From Jaenimonas drosophilae (taxonomy: Eukaryota; Euglenozoa; Kinetoplastea; Trypanosomatida; Trypanosomatidae): a DNA stretch of 64,000 nucleotides. The first letter of the stretch is position 1, and every line of letters begins with the position of its first letter. Below, piece after piece: positions 18,952 through 27,712 of the stretch. The position numbers and the translations under genes were made by a program. A model generated the notes under the pieces. That model saw nothing but the letters and a program-made list of their open reading frames with translations. It made no database searches and had not been told where the DNA came from. The stretch lies in assembly GCA_030849065.1 (NCBI GenBank), contig JASAON010001579.1, positions 1 through 64,000 on the forward strand. Reading direction: 5' to 3'.

Positions 18952-19779
18952 CTAACTTCTGTTCTTGCGCTCATTGGCAGCTCGAAGAGCAATGCGGTCG
19001 GGGTGAGTCTCGCGAAGAGTATCAATGACCTTCCGCGTGTGCTCCGCCAGTTCCTCGGCGTTGGCAAACTTGGAGGCCTCAATGGGCTCGCCAAAAGTGA
19101 AGTACACGTCGGCGGAGTCCATGAGCTTCGAGCCCACCGGCCACAGCTTCTCCGATCCACTCATCGCCAGGGGAACGATACAGCCGCCTTCCTCAATGGC
19201 TAGACGAAAGAATCCGGGGCGGAATGGCGCCACTGGACCCTCAGGGTTGAGATTGCGGGTGCCCTCCGGGTACACACAGACCATGCGGCCACGACGCAGC
19301 TTCTTGCGGGCCTCCTCCATCATTGGCCCCACGGTGCCCTTCACCACATCAAAGCCCTTGGACTTGTCCTTGAACTGCACGGCGAGATCGCCAGCGTTGC
19401 GCAGGCCCCAACCGCCCAGAGGCACCTTGAAGATGACAGCCTTGCCAATCCACGAGCCATCGTGGGGGAAGAGGGGGCCCAGAGCCACGAAGGGGTCAGC
19501 CGCACTGAGGTGGTTAATGCACAGAATGACCTTCTTGTTCTTGAGGACGGGAAACTTGTTGAGGGCATGCACATGCCACAAGGGGTTCAGCACCACCATG
19601 AAGATGAAGGTGACCTTGCGGAAGATGTGGCCGCAAATGTCCTGGCGGTGCTCCTTCGTCGTGAAGCCGCAGGTGAGTGCGATGTAAAGGCACTGGAGGG
19701 CATAGATCAGCACCCACTGTATCGCAATGGATGAGATGATCACCGCCGTCACAATGAATCGAACGGCGATGTTGGACAT
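18952..19779 (-). CDS. 1-acyl-sn-glycerol-3-phosphate acyltransferase (PlsC family)
   Basis: It has 275 residues from the ATG at 19777-19779; the longer frame is excluded by the acceptor AG only 5 nt upstream of this ATG. Residues 5-40 and 55-70 are hydrophobic and would anchor it in the ER membrane. The catalytic NHX4D motif is at residues 89-95 (NHLSAAD) and the glycerol-phosphate-binding PEGTR at 171-175, followed by FRPGFFRLA and IVPLAMSG. The family transfers acyl groups from acyl-CoA to lysophosphatidic acid to make phosphatidic acid, the precursor of membrane phospholipids. The exact acceptor lipid cannot be read from the sequence. Confidence 0.9.
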   Translation of the reverse strand: MSNIAVRFIVTAVIISSIAIQWVLIYALQCLYIALTCGFTTKEHRQDICGHIFRKVTFIFMVVLNPLWHVHALNKFPVLKNKKVILCINHLSAADPFVALGPLFPHDGSWIGKAVIFKVPLGGWGLRNAGDLAVQFKDKSKGFDVVKGTVGPMMEEARKKLRRGRMVCVYPEGTRNLNPEGPVAPFRPGFFRLAIEEGGCIVPLAMSGSEKLWPVGSKLMDSADVYFTFGEPIEASKFANAEELAEHTRKVIDTLRETHPDRIALRAANERKNRS

Positions 19780-19784
19780 GATTG

Positions 19785-19806
19785 CTGACGGTGGAAGAAG
19801 AACGGA
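19785..19806 (-). promoter_or_regulatory. Trans-splice acceptor with a 5-nt leader
   Basis: The minus strand reads a C/T tract and TCAG, with AG at plus 19785-19786. The acyltransferase ATG follows after CAATC, so almost no leader remains between the spliced leader and the start. Confidence 0.6.
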
Positions 19807-20958
19807 ACAAAGTGATAAGAGGAGCAGCTCGACCCCTGAAGCAGGTTTAGATGCACTCAATCTCTTGTGAGGTAAATGAAACAAGCAAGCAAGAAGAGTG
19901 CAAGTGGAAGTATGTGTGATTGTAGTAGTATCAAGTTGAAACAGGGGGGGGCCTGCACAACACACTGTTACGTCAATCAGGAACGCATTGCATGCCAGGG
20001 GCGAGAAGGGTCAAGAGCACAGCTCAGCGTGGTGCATCCACTCACACACACGCCACCAACATGCAGACGCCAACACGCGAACACAGGCAAACAAAACAAT
20101 TGATCTCACCCCCCGTCACGGATATCTCAACCAGATGCTCCCAGCAACAACAAGGAAGTACCACTGAACCGCCACCACAAAGAAACACAATACACAAAAA
20201 AGCAAAGAGAGAGAGAGAGAGAGAAAGAGCTGCGGAGGGGGGGGATGGAAGGGTGGGGTCCGCCACCACACTCCAGCCACCCAGTTCTACCACACCTCTT
20301 TGTGGGCATGTAGGATATACAGAAGGAATTGAGACTTGTCTCGGTCCAAACAACGCCCGGAACACAAGCAGCAAACAAACACAGTGAAGATTTGTCTCCC
20401 GTACAAGAATGAAGTTGTGAGTCATTGAATTATTCTTCTGTCTCATGACCAGCGTTCAGACACACAAATTCATGATCATCTTGCACACTCCTGAGTGGGA
20501 CGGGGGATTTTTTTTCTTCAACTTCCACCGAGCCCAGAAAAAGACAAGATGAAAACGCACAATTGGTGGAGGTGGGGGCAGGTTCTGAATGCGTAGATGC
20601 CCACAAACAACAAAAAAAACACAAATCGAGCACTGGACGCAGCAACGACTGGACTTGACGAAGGTGGTGCGGCAGCGTGCTCATAGGGAGCAGCACCCCC
20701 CCCCCAACACACACACACACATGCACAGGGCCCACTAGTCCAGCCGACATGAAGATTCCGCCTTGCGATGATGGAGAGAGGCCCTGCCCAACGTTTTCTG
20801 TTCATGCATTGGTGCTGTTGTTGTTTTTTGTGGTTGTTGTTGTTGTGTAGTTCAAAGCAAATATGTATTTGTTTAGAATCTCTTTGTTTTTTTTGTTATT
20901 GAGCACATACACCACTGGCTGAATCCTGCGCAGCTAGTGAGTGTGGCATACATTATGG
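19807..20958. other. Long intergenic region with microsatellites
   Basis: About 1.15 kb holding a GA run (20208-20226), a 10-base C run followed by an AC run (20696-20720) and GTT-rich DNA near 20815-20845. The 106-codon minus frame at 20430-20750 is mostly read through these repeats and I do not accept it. The region probably holds the 3' UTR of the 20959-22200 gene. Confidence 0.5.
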
Positions 20959-22200
20959 CTATCTGGCATCATCTCGTGGGGTGGAGCACATCTCATCCTC
21001 CGGCTCCTCACGTCGAGGGGCATCATCGTCCTCCTCCTCCCCTTCTTCACTCTCTTCATCATCATCATCATCATCATCCTCCATCCCGACACGGTGCCGG
21101 TTGGCTAAGATCTCCTTCAGCGTCCAGCCGTAGCGACGTTCCTTCACGAACTTCACCGCATCGCGGTACTGTCGCAGAGCGTCTGTCTTCTTGGTATTGA
21201 GGTGTTGGCGGTATACCTGCATGTTCGAGGCAGATCCAGTGCGTGTGTGGACGGGTACGGCACCACGACCACCCTCCATCCCGGAGAAGGATGCCATAGA
21301 AACACCTTTCATGGAGGTGCTGCCAGACCCAGGAACGAGCTCAATCATTGGCGGGGGAGGTGCTCCACCCGTGGTGGTGCGCCCCAGAACAAAGGAGCCC
21401 TCCTGTTCTGAGAGACTGCGTTGGGGTGAGGGCGAGCGATCGCACGGGGTTCCACGGTCAATCATGGTGGCGTCGGAGGCTGCGAGGGAGGCCATCATGG
21501 CCATGGAGTTGCTGCGCCGGTGGGCCTCTCCTTGGAGAACACGTTGGGTGAGTGCCTGAACCGAGGCACGGCGTTTGCTGGCTAACTTGAAGTCTGCGCT
21601 GCAGGCTGAAGTTGGTGTGGCAATCTCGCCAAGGTCCATCAAAAGATCCGATGCGCTCGATTTGCGACTGCCAGGCTGCCGTTCCGAGATGCTTGCGCCA
21701 TGCCCAAAGCTGCAGGAGGGCAAGCTCTGCAGATCATCACCACGGGAGCCGTTGTAGTTGTTGTGGCTGAGGTGGTTGGTGGTGCCAGTGAAGCGCGCCG
21801 CATCGGTAGGGGTCAGGGAGGGAAAGGAGCCGGTGAGATGGTCATTGGATGCACTGCTCTCCGCCTTCGCCGCGGGCGCTCGGTTCGTCTCATCCCACCA
21901 GGCCAGACGCGATGAAGTGGAGAAGGCCGGGGGCGGGGCCGGGGCCGTTGCGTCGATCATGGACGGAACGGTGAGGGGTGGTATCTCCAGCCCAACCTCC
22001 ACATCGCGGCCAGGGAGCTCGTCGCAGGCCTCCGCCGCTCTGCCAGAGGACAGCATAATGAGCCAATCATTTGCCGAGGAATTGCTGGTGTTCTCCACCT
22101 CGCAGGATGGGAGGGGGGCATCGGGGTCAAGGTTCCAGCTGTGTTGCAGCTGCTGAGGATCAAGGTATCGATTCTCAGGGCGAACACAAGTATCACTCAT
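20959..22200 (-). CDS. Unknown, mostly disordered protein
   Basis: It has 413 residues from an ATG. The sequence is rich in Ser, Ala, Pro and Gly with several RRXS-type sites (KRRASV, HRRSNS, GSRKSS) that look like targets of basophilic kinases. The best-ordered part is residues about 325-375, a basic helix pair around VYRQHLNTKKTDALRQYR and VKFVKERRYGWTLKEIL. The end is an Asp/Glu run encoded by a TCA/TCC triplet repeat (plus 21055-21080). I recognise no family; a phospho-regulated adaptor is only a guess. Confidence 0.6.
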   Translation of the reverse strand: MSDTCVRPENRYLDPQQLQHSWNLDPDAPLPSCEVENTSNSSANDWLIMLSSGRAAEACDELPGRDVEVGLEIPPLTVPSMIDATAPAPPPAFSTSSRLAWWDETNRAPAAKAESSASNDHLTGSFPSLTPTDAARFTGTTNHLSHNNYNGSRGDDLQSLPSCSFGHGASISERQPGSRKSSASDLLMDLGEIATPTSACSADFKLASKRRASVQALTQRVLQGEAHRRSNSMAMMASLAASDATMIDRGTPCDRSPSPQRSLSEQEGSFVLGRTTTGGAPPPPMIELVPGSGSTSMKGVSMASFSGMEGGRGAVPVHTRTGSASNMQVYRQHLNTKKTDALRQYRDAVKFVKERRYGWTLKEILANRHRVGMEDDDDDDDEESEEGEEEDDDAPRREEPEDEMCSTPRDDAR

Positions 22201-22697
22201 GGCTACAGTACCTGTGGCTGGGACCTCCTATGCACACGCGCACACAGAGACTCAATGAGTGGGGCCGCACAAAAAATGAGCGCTGATGTTGGGCCGTCAA
22301 AAAAAAAAGAAGACGCTGACCAGGTGTGAGACGGATGATACACCTGGTCGCACAGATGCACACACACACACACGCACACACCTTTGGAGGGGGGTGCGTG
22401 TGCAAACAAACTCGTGTGTTGGGTGAAATGAAACAGCTACGCTACACACAATGGCAACAACAACCATAGGGTTAGAGGAGTACTTTCGTAGAACCACACA
22501 CTCACACAAGTCGTGATGGAAGACGTAGCACAGGACATCCATGACAGTAGCAAAGTTAGTTCGAGTTTGTCAGCGAGCAGAGAAGATGTTCTCTCCATCA
22601 TGATGACGAAGGAACACCCTGGCTTGTGATTGCTTGCCTGAGCACATCCAATCTTACGCATCCGTTAGTGATTAGCCATAAAAGACTCAGGACCAGT
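22201..22697. other. Intergenic region, no gene seen
   Basis: About 500 bp with an A run (22300-22309) and an AC repeat (22359-22373). No coding frame of interest. Confidence 0.5.
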
Positions 22698-23516
22698 TCA
22701 GTTCTCCTCCTGCTCCGCCCCACTAGATGCTGCATCGGGGCACTCCTCATCCGCTTCATCATGGTCGGACGAAGACTGTTGCTGCTGCCACGCGTTCCGC
22801 TTGGACATGCGACCCCGCTTTGCGTTTAAGGGTGCCACATCCAACAAATCAAGCTGGTCGAGGTCCACCTCTCGTCGGGCGTTGCTCTCCTCCACCTCCT
22901 TCTCAACAAACTGTTCCTGAAAAGCGGCGACCTCTGCGGAGTTGGCGCACTGGCGGTAGCCCTCCAGTAGCTCCTCATTGAGGTCGAAGAAGCTATCACC
23001 CCACGAAAAGTATGCCATGACACTGCGCGCATCGTCCTCCAGTCCGGCAATGGCCAAGGTTCCGGCCAGGGCCTCGGCACAGGTCAGCTTGGACGCACGG
23101 CCGTAGTTGACGGGGTTGGCGGCAATCAAGAGCGGGAGCAGGCGTGGTGCACCCATCCGCATCTTGGACCATGGAATGCTGTCCAGCTCCTTCCACGAAC
23201 AATCCACCACCGCGGCGCCGTGCTGAAGGACGATCTCCTTATCCGCTGGGCTCACAATTTCCGTCGCGCTTGGCGTGAGCACAACCCCAGGAAAGGGCTC
23301 CTGCAGCTTCAGCAGACGCAAGGCGTTGTGGCGGTACAACTTCTTGCCAGAACACGCGTTGGGGTCGCACTGCTCGAAATCCCACATCGCCAGTGGTACA
23401 CTACATGGGTGAGCTGGTGGCTCTTGGCTGTGATAACCGCTCTGACGCGGACCTCCTCCTCCTCCTCCTCGGCCACGCCCTCCACCTCCTCGAGACGATC
23501 CACGACCGCGCTTCAT
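22698..23516 (-). CDS. TSR3: 18S rRNA aminocarboxypropyltransferase TSR3
   Basis: It has 272 residues from the ATG at 23514-23516. After an RGG-rich N-terminus (residues 3-25), the TSR3 core begins with MWDFEQCDPNACSGKKL (44-60) and continues through LTPSATEIVSPAD, VVDCSWKELD, the RLLPLLIAANPVNYGRASKLTCAEALAGTLAIAG block and AYFSWGDSFFDLN. These are the SAM- and rRNA-binding segments of TSR3. The enzyme transfers the 3-amino-3-carboxypropyl group from S-adenosylmethionine to the hypermodified pseudouridine of 18S rRNA during late 40S maturation. The acidic tail (residues 215-272) is variable in the family. The acceptor AG is 10 nt upstream of the ATG. Confidence 0.95.
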   Translation of the reverse strand: MKRGRGSSRGGGGRGRGGGGGGPRQSGYHSQEPPAHPCSVPLAMWDFEQCDPNACSGKKLYRHNALRLLKLQEPFPGVVLTPSATEIVSPADKEIVLQHGAAVVDCSWKELDSIPWSKMRMGAPRLLPLLIAANPVNYGRASKLTCAEALAGTLAIAGLEDDARSVMAYFSWGDSFFDLNEELLEGYRQCANSAEVAAFQEQFVEKEVEESNARREVDLDQLDLLDVAPLNAKRGRMSKRNAWQQQQSSSDHDEADEECPDAASSGAEQEEN

Positions 23517-23526
23517 GCGACGCCAG

Positions 23527-23563
23527 CTACGGGGGTTGAAAAAAAAAAGAAGAAGAACGAAGC
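23527..23563 (-). promoter_or_regulatory. Trans-splice acceptor of TSR3
   Basis: The minus strand has a T/C tract of about 25 nt, then CCCCCGTAG; the AG is at plus 23527-23528. The leader is 10 nt. This discards the longer reading frame with a hydrophobic start, because that start would be inside the acceptor tract. Confidence 0.7.
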
Positions 23564-23687
23564 AACGTGAGAGACAACACGGCAACGTACCACAAGTAGG
23601 AAGTACATCTATTCAGGTAGTAAGTTATGTACGGTTTATGGTTACTCGATCAGGAAGTGATGCAGGGAGGAAATGAGGACTGACTCC

Positions 23688-24080
23688 TCAGTACTTCCGC
23701 TGGCGCTTCTCCGCTGGTTTCCTCGCCTTGGCTGCACCTCCTTCTAGCTTCGGGGCAGTCGCGGAGAAGAAGGAGGGAGTGGCACTGGCATCCATCGCCC
23801 CGATTGAGGAGGTAGCAGCAGCCGCGGTGTTCTCCACCACGGGAGTGGGTGCAGGCACAGCGCTTGGCTCCTCATTGGCGCTGCTATCCACGCGACGCTT
23901 CTTGCGATCCGATGACTGGAACTGCTCGACCGCTGCGGTCAGGGCGTCCTCTTCCACCTCGCGATCACCACGGTTCCGCTTACGATTCATGCGCTTTGCA
24001 AGGTACTCATCCCGCTCCTTCTCCAGCTTGAGAAGGTGGTCCACGTACTTCTGACGCTTGACACGATGCTTCTTGGCCAT
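23688..24080 (-). CDS. Small basic protein, probably nucleolar
   Basis: It has 130 residues from an ATG. It begins with MAKKHRVKRQKYVDHLLKL and a long basic helix to residue about 40, then an acidic patch, a KKRRVD nuclear-localisation-like cluster (residues 59-64), a low-complexity Ala/Thr/Ser region and a basic end (KRQRKY). Such bipartite basic proteins are typical of ribosome-biogenesis factors, but I recognise no family. It lies just upstream of TSR3 in the transcription unit, and the acceptor AG at 24094-24095 gives a leader of 13 nt. Confidence 0.75.
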   Translation of the reverse strand: MAKKHRVKRQKYVDHLLKLEKERDEYLAKRMNRKRNRGDREVEEDALTAAVEQFQSSDRKKRRVDSSANEEPSAVPAPTPVVENTAAAATSSIGAMDASATPSFFSATAPKLEGGAAKARKPAEKRQRKY

Positions 24081-24093
24081 GATGGGGAACTAT

Positions 24094-24145
24094 CTATACC
24101 ACGTACACAACAACAAATAGAAAGAGAAAAGAAAGGGAAGAGAAG
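24094..24145 (-). promoter_or_regulatory. Exemplary trans-splice acceptor
   Basis: The minus strand shows a nearly pure pyrimidine tract of about 27 nt (purines on plus 24118-24145), a 20-nt spacer without AG, then AG at plus 24094-24095. The ATG of the small basic protein is 13 nt further. This is the cleanest example in the window. Confidence 0.75.
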
Positions 24146-24306
24146 TTAATGAAGTAGCCACAAACTAGAAAGAGGATGTTGGCCACACTCAAGCCCTTTC
24201 CACGGAGGTTGCATCATGGGCAATCACTTCTGACAACAAATGAATGGATGTACATCGTCGGGAGGCGGTGGATTGCCCCCCCCCCTCCCCCTGCTGGTTC
24301 AGCCCT

Positions 24307-26427
24307 TTAGGAGAAGAACTCAGCTCCATCATCCTCCAGCTCATTGGGTCCGGCTGCCGATCTGCGGTCGTTGCCAGCACCGTCATCCAACATGCGGGAG
24401 CGAGGCAGCACCGGCTTACCCGTTCGCTTGAGCACGGGTGCCTGAGCACGTTCGAGGGCCTTGCGGATGCGCTCTTCCTGCTCTGCCGCCTGCTTCTCCA
24501 TGTGCACCAGACGAGCCTGGCGGCGGCGCTCCTTGTCGCTGGCCTTCATGACGGCCTGAATGAGCGTTTCCTCCACCCCGTTGTTGTGCTCCGTAATGAA
24601 GCGGTGGTACTCCTCGAGCTTGTTCTCAATGATGGTCAGCATCTCCACAGGACCCATGTTGGCGCCCGCCTCATTGCCGCCCTCAGCCCCAGGATGTGTG
24701 TTGGCTCCATTGCCTGCCTCCTTCTTCTTGATGCTCTTGGAGCGACGGTTGCGTCCAATCGGACTACCGTGGCGGCCGCTCAAAAGTTGTGGGCGGTGCA
24801 CAGGTGGCGCGGGTTTGGCCGCCTTCGCCATGCGTGCGGCCTTGGCCGAGGGCTCGGGTAGGCTGGGGCTTCGGTCTCCAGGAAGGAGCTCCTCCTCTTC
24901 TTCGAGTGTTTCGTTCTCCTGGGAAACCTGCCGGGCAGAGGCCAGCGCGGCGATGGTGTTATCGCCCGTGGTCATGGTGCGGAAGATGCGGGCAATGCTC
25001 GCCTCCACACGTGTCTTGAACTCTTCCGGACTGAGGCTGATCATGGGAATCTCCTTGGCCTTAGCGTCAGTACCGGCAGGCTTTGCAGCCCCGCCCTTGC
25101 CAGCTTGCTGCTTCTTCTTCTCCATTTCAGCAACGGCCCCGGCAACGGTATCCAGCGCACGTGAACGCTCCTCGAGCTGCTCCATCTTGGCCTGCGCAAT
25201 GCGGATCTTCTCGGAGAGCGACTCCATCTGTTTGTGGCGTTGCTGTGTCATGAGCTGCATTTCATTCTTTTCCGTCATGAACTCACTTGCCACCTCCTCC
25301 AGCTCTTCCTCCAGCTCCTGACAGTTCTGGATGAGAAAGAGATTGCCCTCCTCCACATTGATGAATACCTCCAGAAGCTGATCAACATCCTTGAAGTAGG
25401 TGGGCATGCGGCTCTCGTAGTTCTTCTCAAGCTCCGCACGAATCTCATCAGCGGTCATGGAAGCCACCTCAATGTTGATGCGATCTGTTGCAGTGCTAAC
25501 CGCCTCGCGCGCATCCATCTCCATGGTATCATGCAAATTTGTCAGCTGCTCATCTAGTGGAATGACTACGGGCTTCTCCTCCTCCTCCGCTGCATTTTGA
25601 GCAAAGAGATAGAACTTGTTGGCGTTCTCCGCCTGTTTCTGCTCCCACGCCTGCAGCAGTGCATAGTCCTTCTCGTACTGAACGCAGATCTCATCGGATC
25701 GGCGAGCAAAGGCCTCCTCGGTATCCTGCAGCACCTGCTGGGTAAGATCCTGAACACGTAGCTCCACCAAGACATCAGCAAACCACTTGGGCTTTACCAG
25801 GTCATCTAAGAACTTCTTGTAGGTCTTGCAGTTTTCCAGCTGGAGCTCCGTCTTCTTGATCTCAAGCTCCACATGACCAATCAGCGCAGACAGCTTCTTG
25901 ATCTCCACAGCCTTCTCCTGCTTGGCTTTGGTCTCACTATCCGCACGACGTACCGCAGCGTCTTGTTCTAAGTTGCTGTGCTTCAAGAAGTTGTTGAACT
26001 TTTCACGTGTATTCTCCAGCTGGTCCTGCTGCTGGTGCAGCTTCTTCTCGGCACGGTCAATGTCCTCTTCAAGCTTGCGAATCTCAGCCCGTTTGGTGGC
26101 AAGCGACATGCGAACGAGACCAACCTCGCGCTTCTTTGCCACGAAGTCATTGGTTGTTATGTTCTCATGCACCTCTAAGGTTGCCTGCTCAGTCTTGGCA
26201 GGTAGGGAGTTGGCACTGGTGGCGGTCGAAGCCATGCGGTAGGACCGCACACTTCGTGGTGCTAGGGCAGATAAGTCCTTGGACATGTCAGCATCTCCCT
26301 GACGAATCTCCTCCGCCAGCTTCTTGGAGGCAGACTTCGTTGAGGCACCTTGGCGCACCGACGTGTGATCGACGGACTTCCCTTGGCTCTCCCGAAAGGG
26401 ATTGCCAAAGGAGGAGGCGTCTGTCAT
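24307..26427 (-). CDS. CFAP100: CFAP100-like (CCDC37/MIA1) axonemal protein
   Basis: It has 706 residues from an ATG. Residues about 91-211 match the DUF4200 coiled coil of CFAP100: DFVAKKREVGLVRMSLATKR, a LEEDIDRAEKKLHQQQ helix, FNNFLKHSNLEQDAAVRRAD and the closing KTYKKFLDDL. Further coiled coils run to residue about 450, then a disordered basic linker and a final helix (EMLTIIENKLEEYHRFI, about residue 570). In Chlamydomonas FAP100 and FAP73 form the modifier-of-inner-arms complex, which ties inner dynein f/I1 to the nexin-dynein regulatory complex. The same role on the flagellar axoneme is inferred. CCDC38 or CFAP73 would be the nearest alternatives. Confidence 0.82.
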   Translation of the reverse strand: MTDASSFGNPFRESQGKSVDHTSVRQGASTKSASKKLAEEIRQGDADMSKDLSALAPRSVRSYRMASTATSANSLPAKTEQATLEVHENITTNDFVAKKREVGLVRMSLATKRAEIRKLEEDIDRAEKKLHQQQDQLENTREKFNNFLKHSNLEQDAAVRRADSETKAKQEKAVEIKKLSALIGHVELEIKKTELQLENCKTYKKFLDDLVKPKWFADVLVELRVQDLTQQVLQDTEEAFARRSDEICVQYEKDYALLQAWEQKQAENANKFYLFAQNAAEEEEKPVVIPLDEQLTNLHDTMEMDAREAVSTATDRINIEVASMTADEIRAELEKNYESRMPTYFKDVDQLLEVFINVEEGNLFLIQNCQELEEELEEVASEFMTEKNEMQLMTQQRHKQMESLSEKIRIAQAKMEQLEERSRALDTVAGAVAEMEKKKQQAGKGGAAKPAGTDAKAKEIPMISLSPEEFKTRVEASIARIFRTMTTGDNTIAALASARQVSQENETLEEEEELLPGDRSPSLPEPSAKAARMAKAAKPAPPVHRPQLLSGRHGSPIGRNRRSKSIKKKEAGNGANTHPGAEGGNEAGANMGPVEMLTIIENKLEEYHRFITEHNNGVEETLIQAVMKASDKERRRQARLVHMEKQAAEQEERIRKALERAQAPVLKRTGKPVLPRSRMLDDGAGNDRRSAAGPNELEDDGAEFFS

Positions 26428-27107
26428 GGCTTGGCTTATTAATCACCTTCTTGTTGGTACGGGGGTGGCCGAGTCAGGGAATGCAGCGATGCAGCTTTCC
26501 CTCAGAGGCCCTTGTGCACCTCAGATGCTCCCTCGTTGCTTTGTAGTTGCTGCTGAGGAGCAAAGAAACACACACACACACACTGTGCGAAACACAAGAA
26601 GAAGTGAAGACGTGGAGAAAAGGGAGAGTATGTAGGAAGACGTAGCAATCCCTCCGTTGAGGGAGAATACCATACACAGTGGAGCAGAATACTCAAATTG
26701 TGTTGTTTGTTGTTGGGCATCGCGATGCTGGCAGAGAAAGGGAGCAGACGGAGAAAGCAGTTCAAAGCAAGGATATCAAGAGCAGCTTGAGCTGGTGCTG
26801 CTAACCGGAGAAGGGGGTGAACATCCGGCGTTCTCCCAAGGTCTCCGTCCCTGTCTCCAGCAAACATGACAAACAACAAAAGCAAATAACACTCACAAAG
26901 TGATAGGTGCAGGTGGTCTCACTGGCATAAAAGAGGAAAGCACACCCACACACACACACAAGCACCTGCCGGCACCTACGACGTCCAATGCACTGAAGTG
27001 CACGAATATTGATGTATAGTCATTGGTGGTGTTCTTCACACGGCTAATCTCTCCTACATTGGCATCTCGTCTCACACGCCCCTCCTCATCAGGTCAGAGA
27101 CCTCCCA
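26428..27107. other. Intergenic region, fragmentary frames only
   Basis: About 680 bp. The minus strand has a short frame at 26893-27075 rich in small polar residues, running into a GT repeat, which I do not accept alone. CA/GT repeats occur near 26567-26583 and 26941-26961. Confidence 0.4.
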
Positions 27108-27248
27108 TCAGCCGCGCACAATCCAGTCCTCACCACTTCCTTCTTCACGGGGGATGGCCGCCAGAAGAGTGCCAGGGGGGATGAAGACAGAGTCGTCTCC
27201 GAAGAAGTACTCTGTCCCCTGAAGGTTTGGAAAGGTTGTGGTGCTCAT
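27108..27248 (-). CDS. Tentative 46-aa open frame downstream of the endosulfine-like gene
   Basis: It starts at an ATG 40 nt below the stop of the 27289-27495 gene. The composition (Phe, Gly, Asp, Pro, Trp) and the ending GEDWIVRG look protein-like, and about half of third positions are G or C. A GTAAG at the end of the upstream gene and a CCACGCAG in the gap resemble intron borders 32 nt apart, but splicing there gives a frame that stops after a few codons. It may be a separate mini-gene, a downstream exon of something mis-framed, or chance. Confidence 0.25.
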   Translation of the reverse strand: MSTTTFPNLQGTEYFFGDDSVFIPPGTLLAAIPREEGSGEDWIVRG

Positions 27249-27288
27249 CACCAGAGGAGGCTGCGTGGAAAGAGGCATGCATGAGGCC

Positions 27289-27495
27289 TTACCGAGGAGG
27301 TGGCGGCTTTTGGCCGTGCATTGGCGCAGGTGGCTGCTGCTGGTGGTGTTTGCGCACCTCATAATCCGCCGAATCGAAGAACTGGTTTTGAGCTGGTTGC
27401 TGCAAGCCACGAAGCCGCGGATCGCGCTTCTTGGGCATGTTCACCCCCGGTGGTGGTGGGCCACCTTCATGGGGAGGAGGAGGCGGCGGTTGCAT
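27289..27495 (-). CDS. 68-aa protein with endosulfine/ARPP19-like FDSADY core
   Basis: It starts at an ATG. The ends are Pro/Gln/His-rich. The middle (residues 20-50) reads PKKRDPRLRG then FFDSADYEVRKH. In animal ENSA/ARPP19 and yeast Igo1/2 the invariant core FDSGDY carries the serine phosphorylated by Greatwall/Rim15, which turns the protein into a PP2A-B55 inhibitor. Here the core is FDSADY with Ser at residue 42, keeping F, D, S, D and Y and changing only Gly to Ala. The family normally has about 110-170 residues, so this is a minimal version. Function as a phosphatase inhibitor is inference from six residues plus the preceding basic and leucine context. Confidence 0.6.
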   Translation of the reverse strand: MQPPPPPPHEGGPPPPGVNMPKKRDPRLRGLQQPAQNQFFDSADYEVRKHHQQQPPAPMHGQKPPPPR

Positions 27496-27675
27496 GTTAA
27501 GAGAGGTACGTACACGTTCTTTTTGTTGCTACGCAGGTACATGAAGAAATGTTTGGGTACCATTAGAAGAAAGTGGGGGCAAGAGGTGTAGTGAAAAGTG
27601 TGCGCAGTATGCATGGAGAGAAAAATGCACAATAGAGCATGGAGCTATCTCCAACGACGCAACGGCATGTAGTGA

Positions 27676-27696
27676 GTGTGTGTGTGTGTGTGTGTG
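27676..27696. repeat. GT dinucleotide run
   Basis: A 21-nt perfect GT repeat in the short gap between the endosulfine-like gene and the canopy-like gene. Confidence 0.9.
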
Positions 27697-27712
27697 GCGG
27701 GAGGGGAATCAT

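Noticed and set aside
20430..20750. 106-codon minus frame with an ATG
   Set aside because: The first third is read through C and AC repeats, the rest has no recognisable pattern and no pyrimidine-AG context lies before it.
26893..27075. 60-codon minus frame below the mini-frame at 27108-27248
   Set aside because: I considered it a further exon of a broken gene, but no border pair keeps the frame open and its end runs through a GT repeat.
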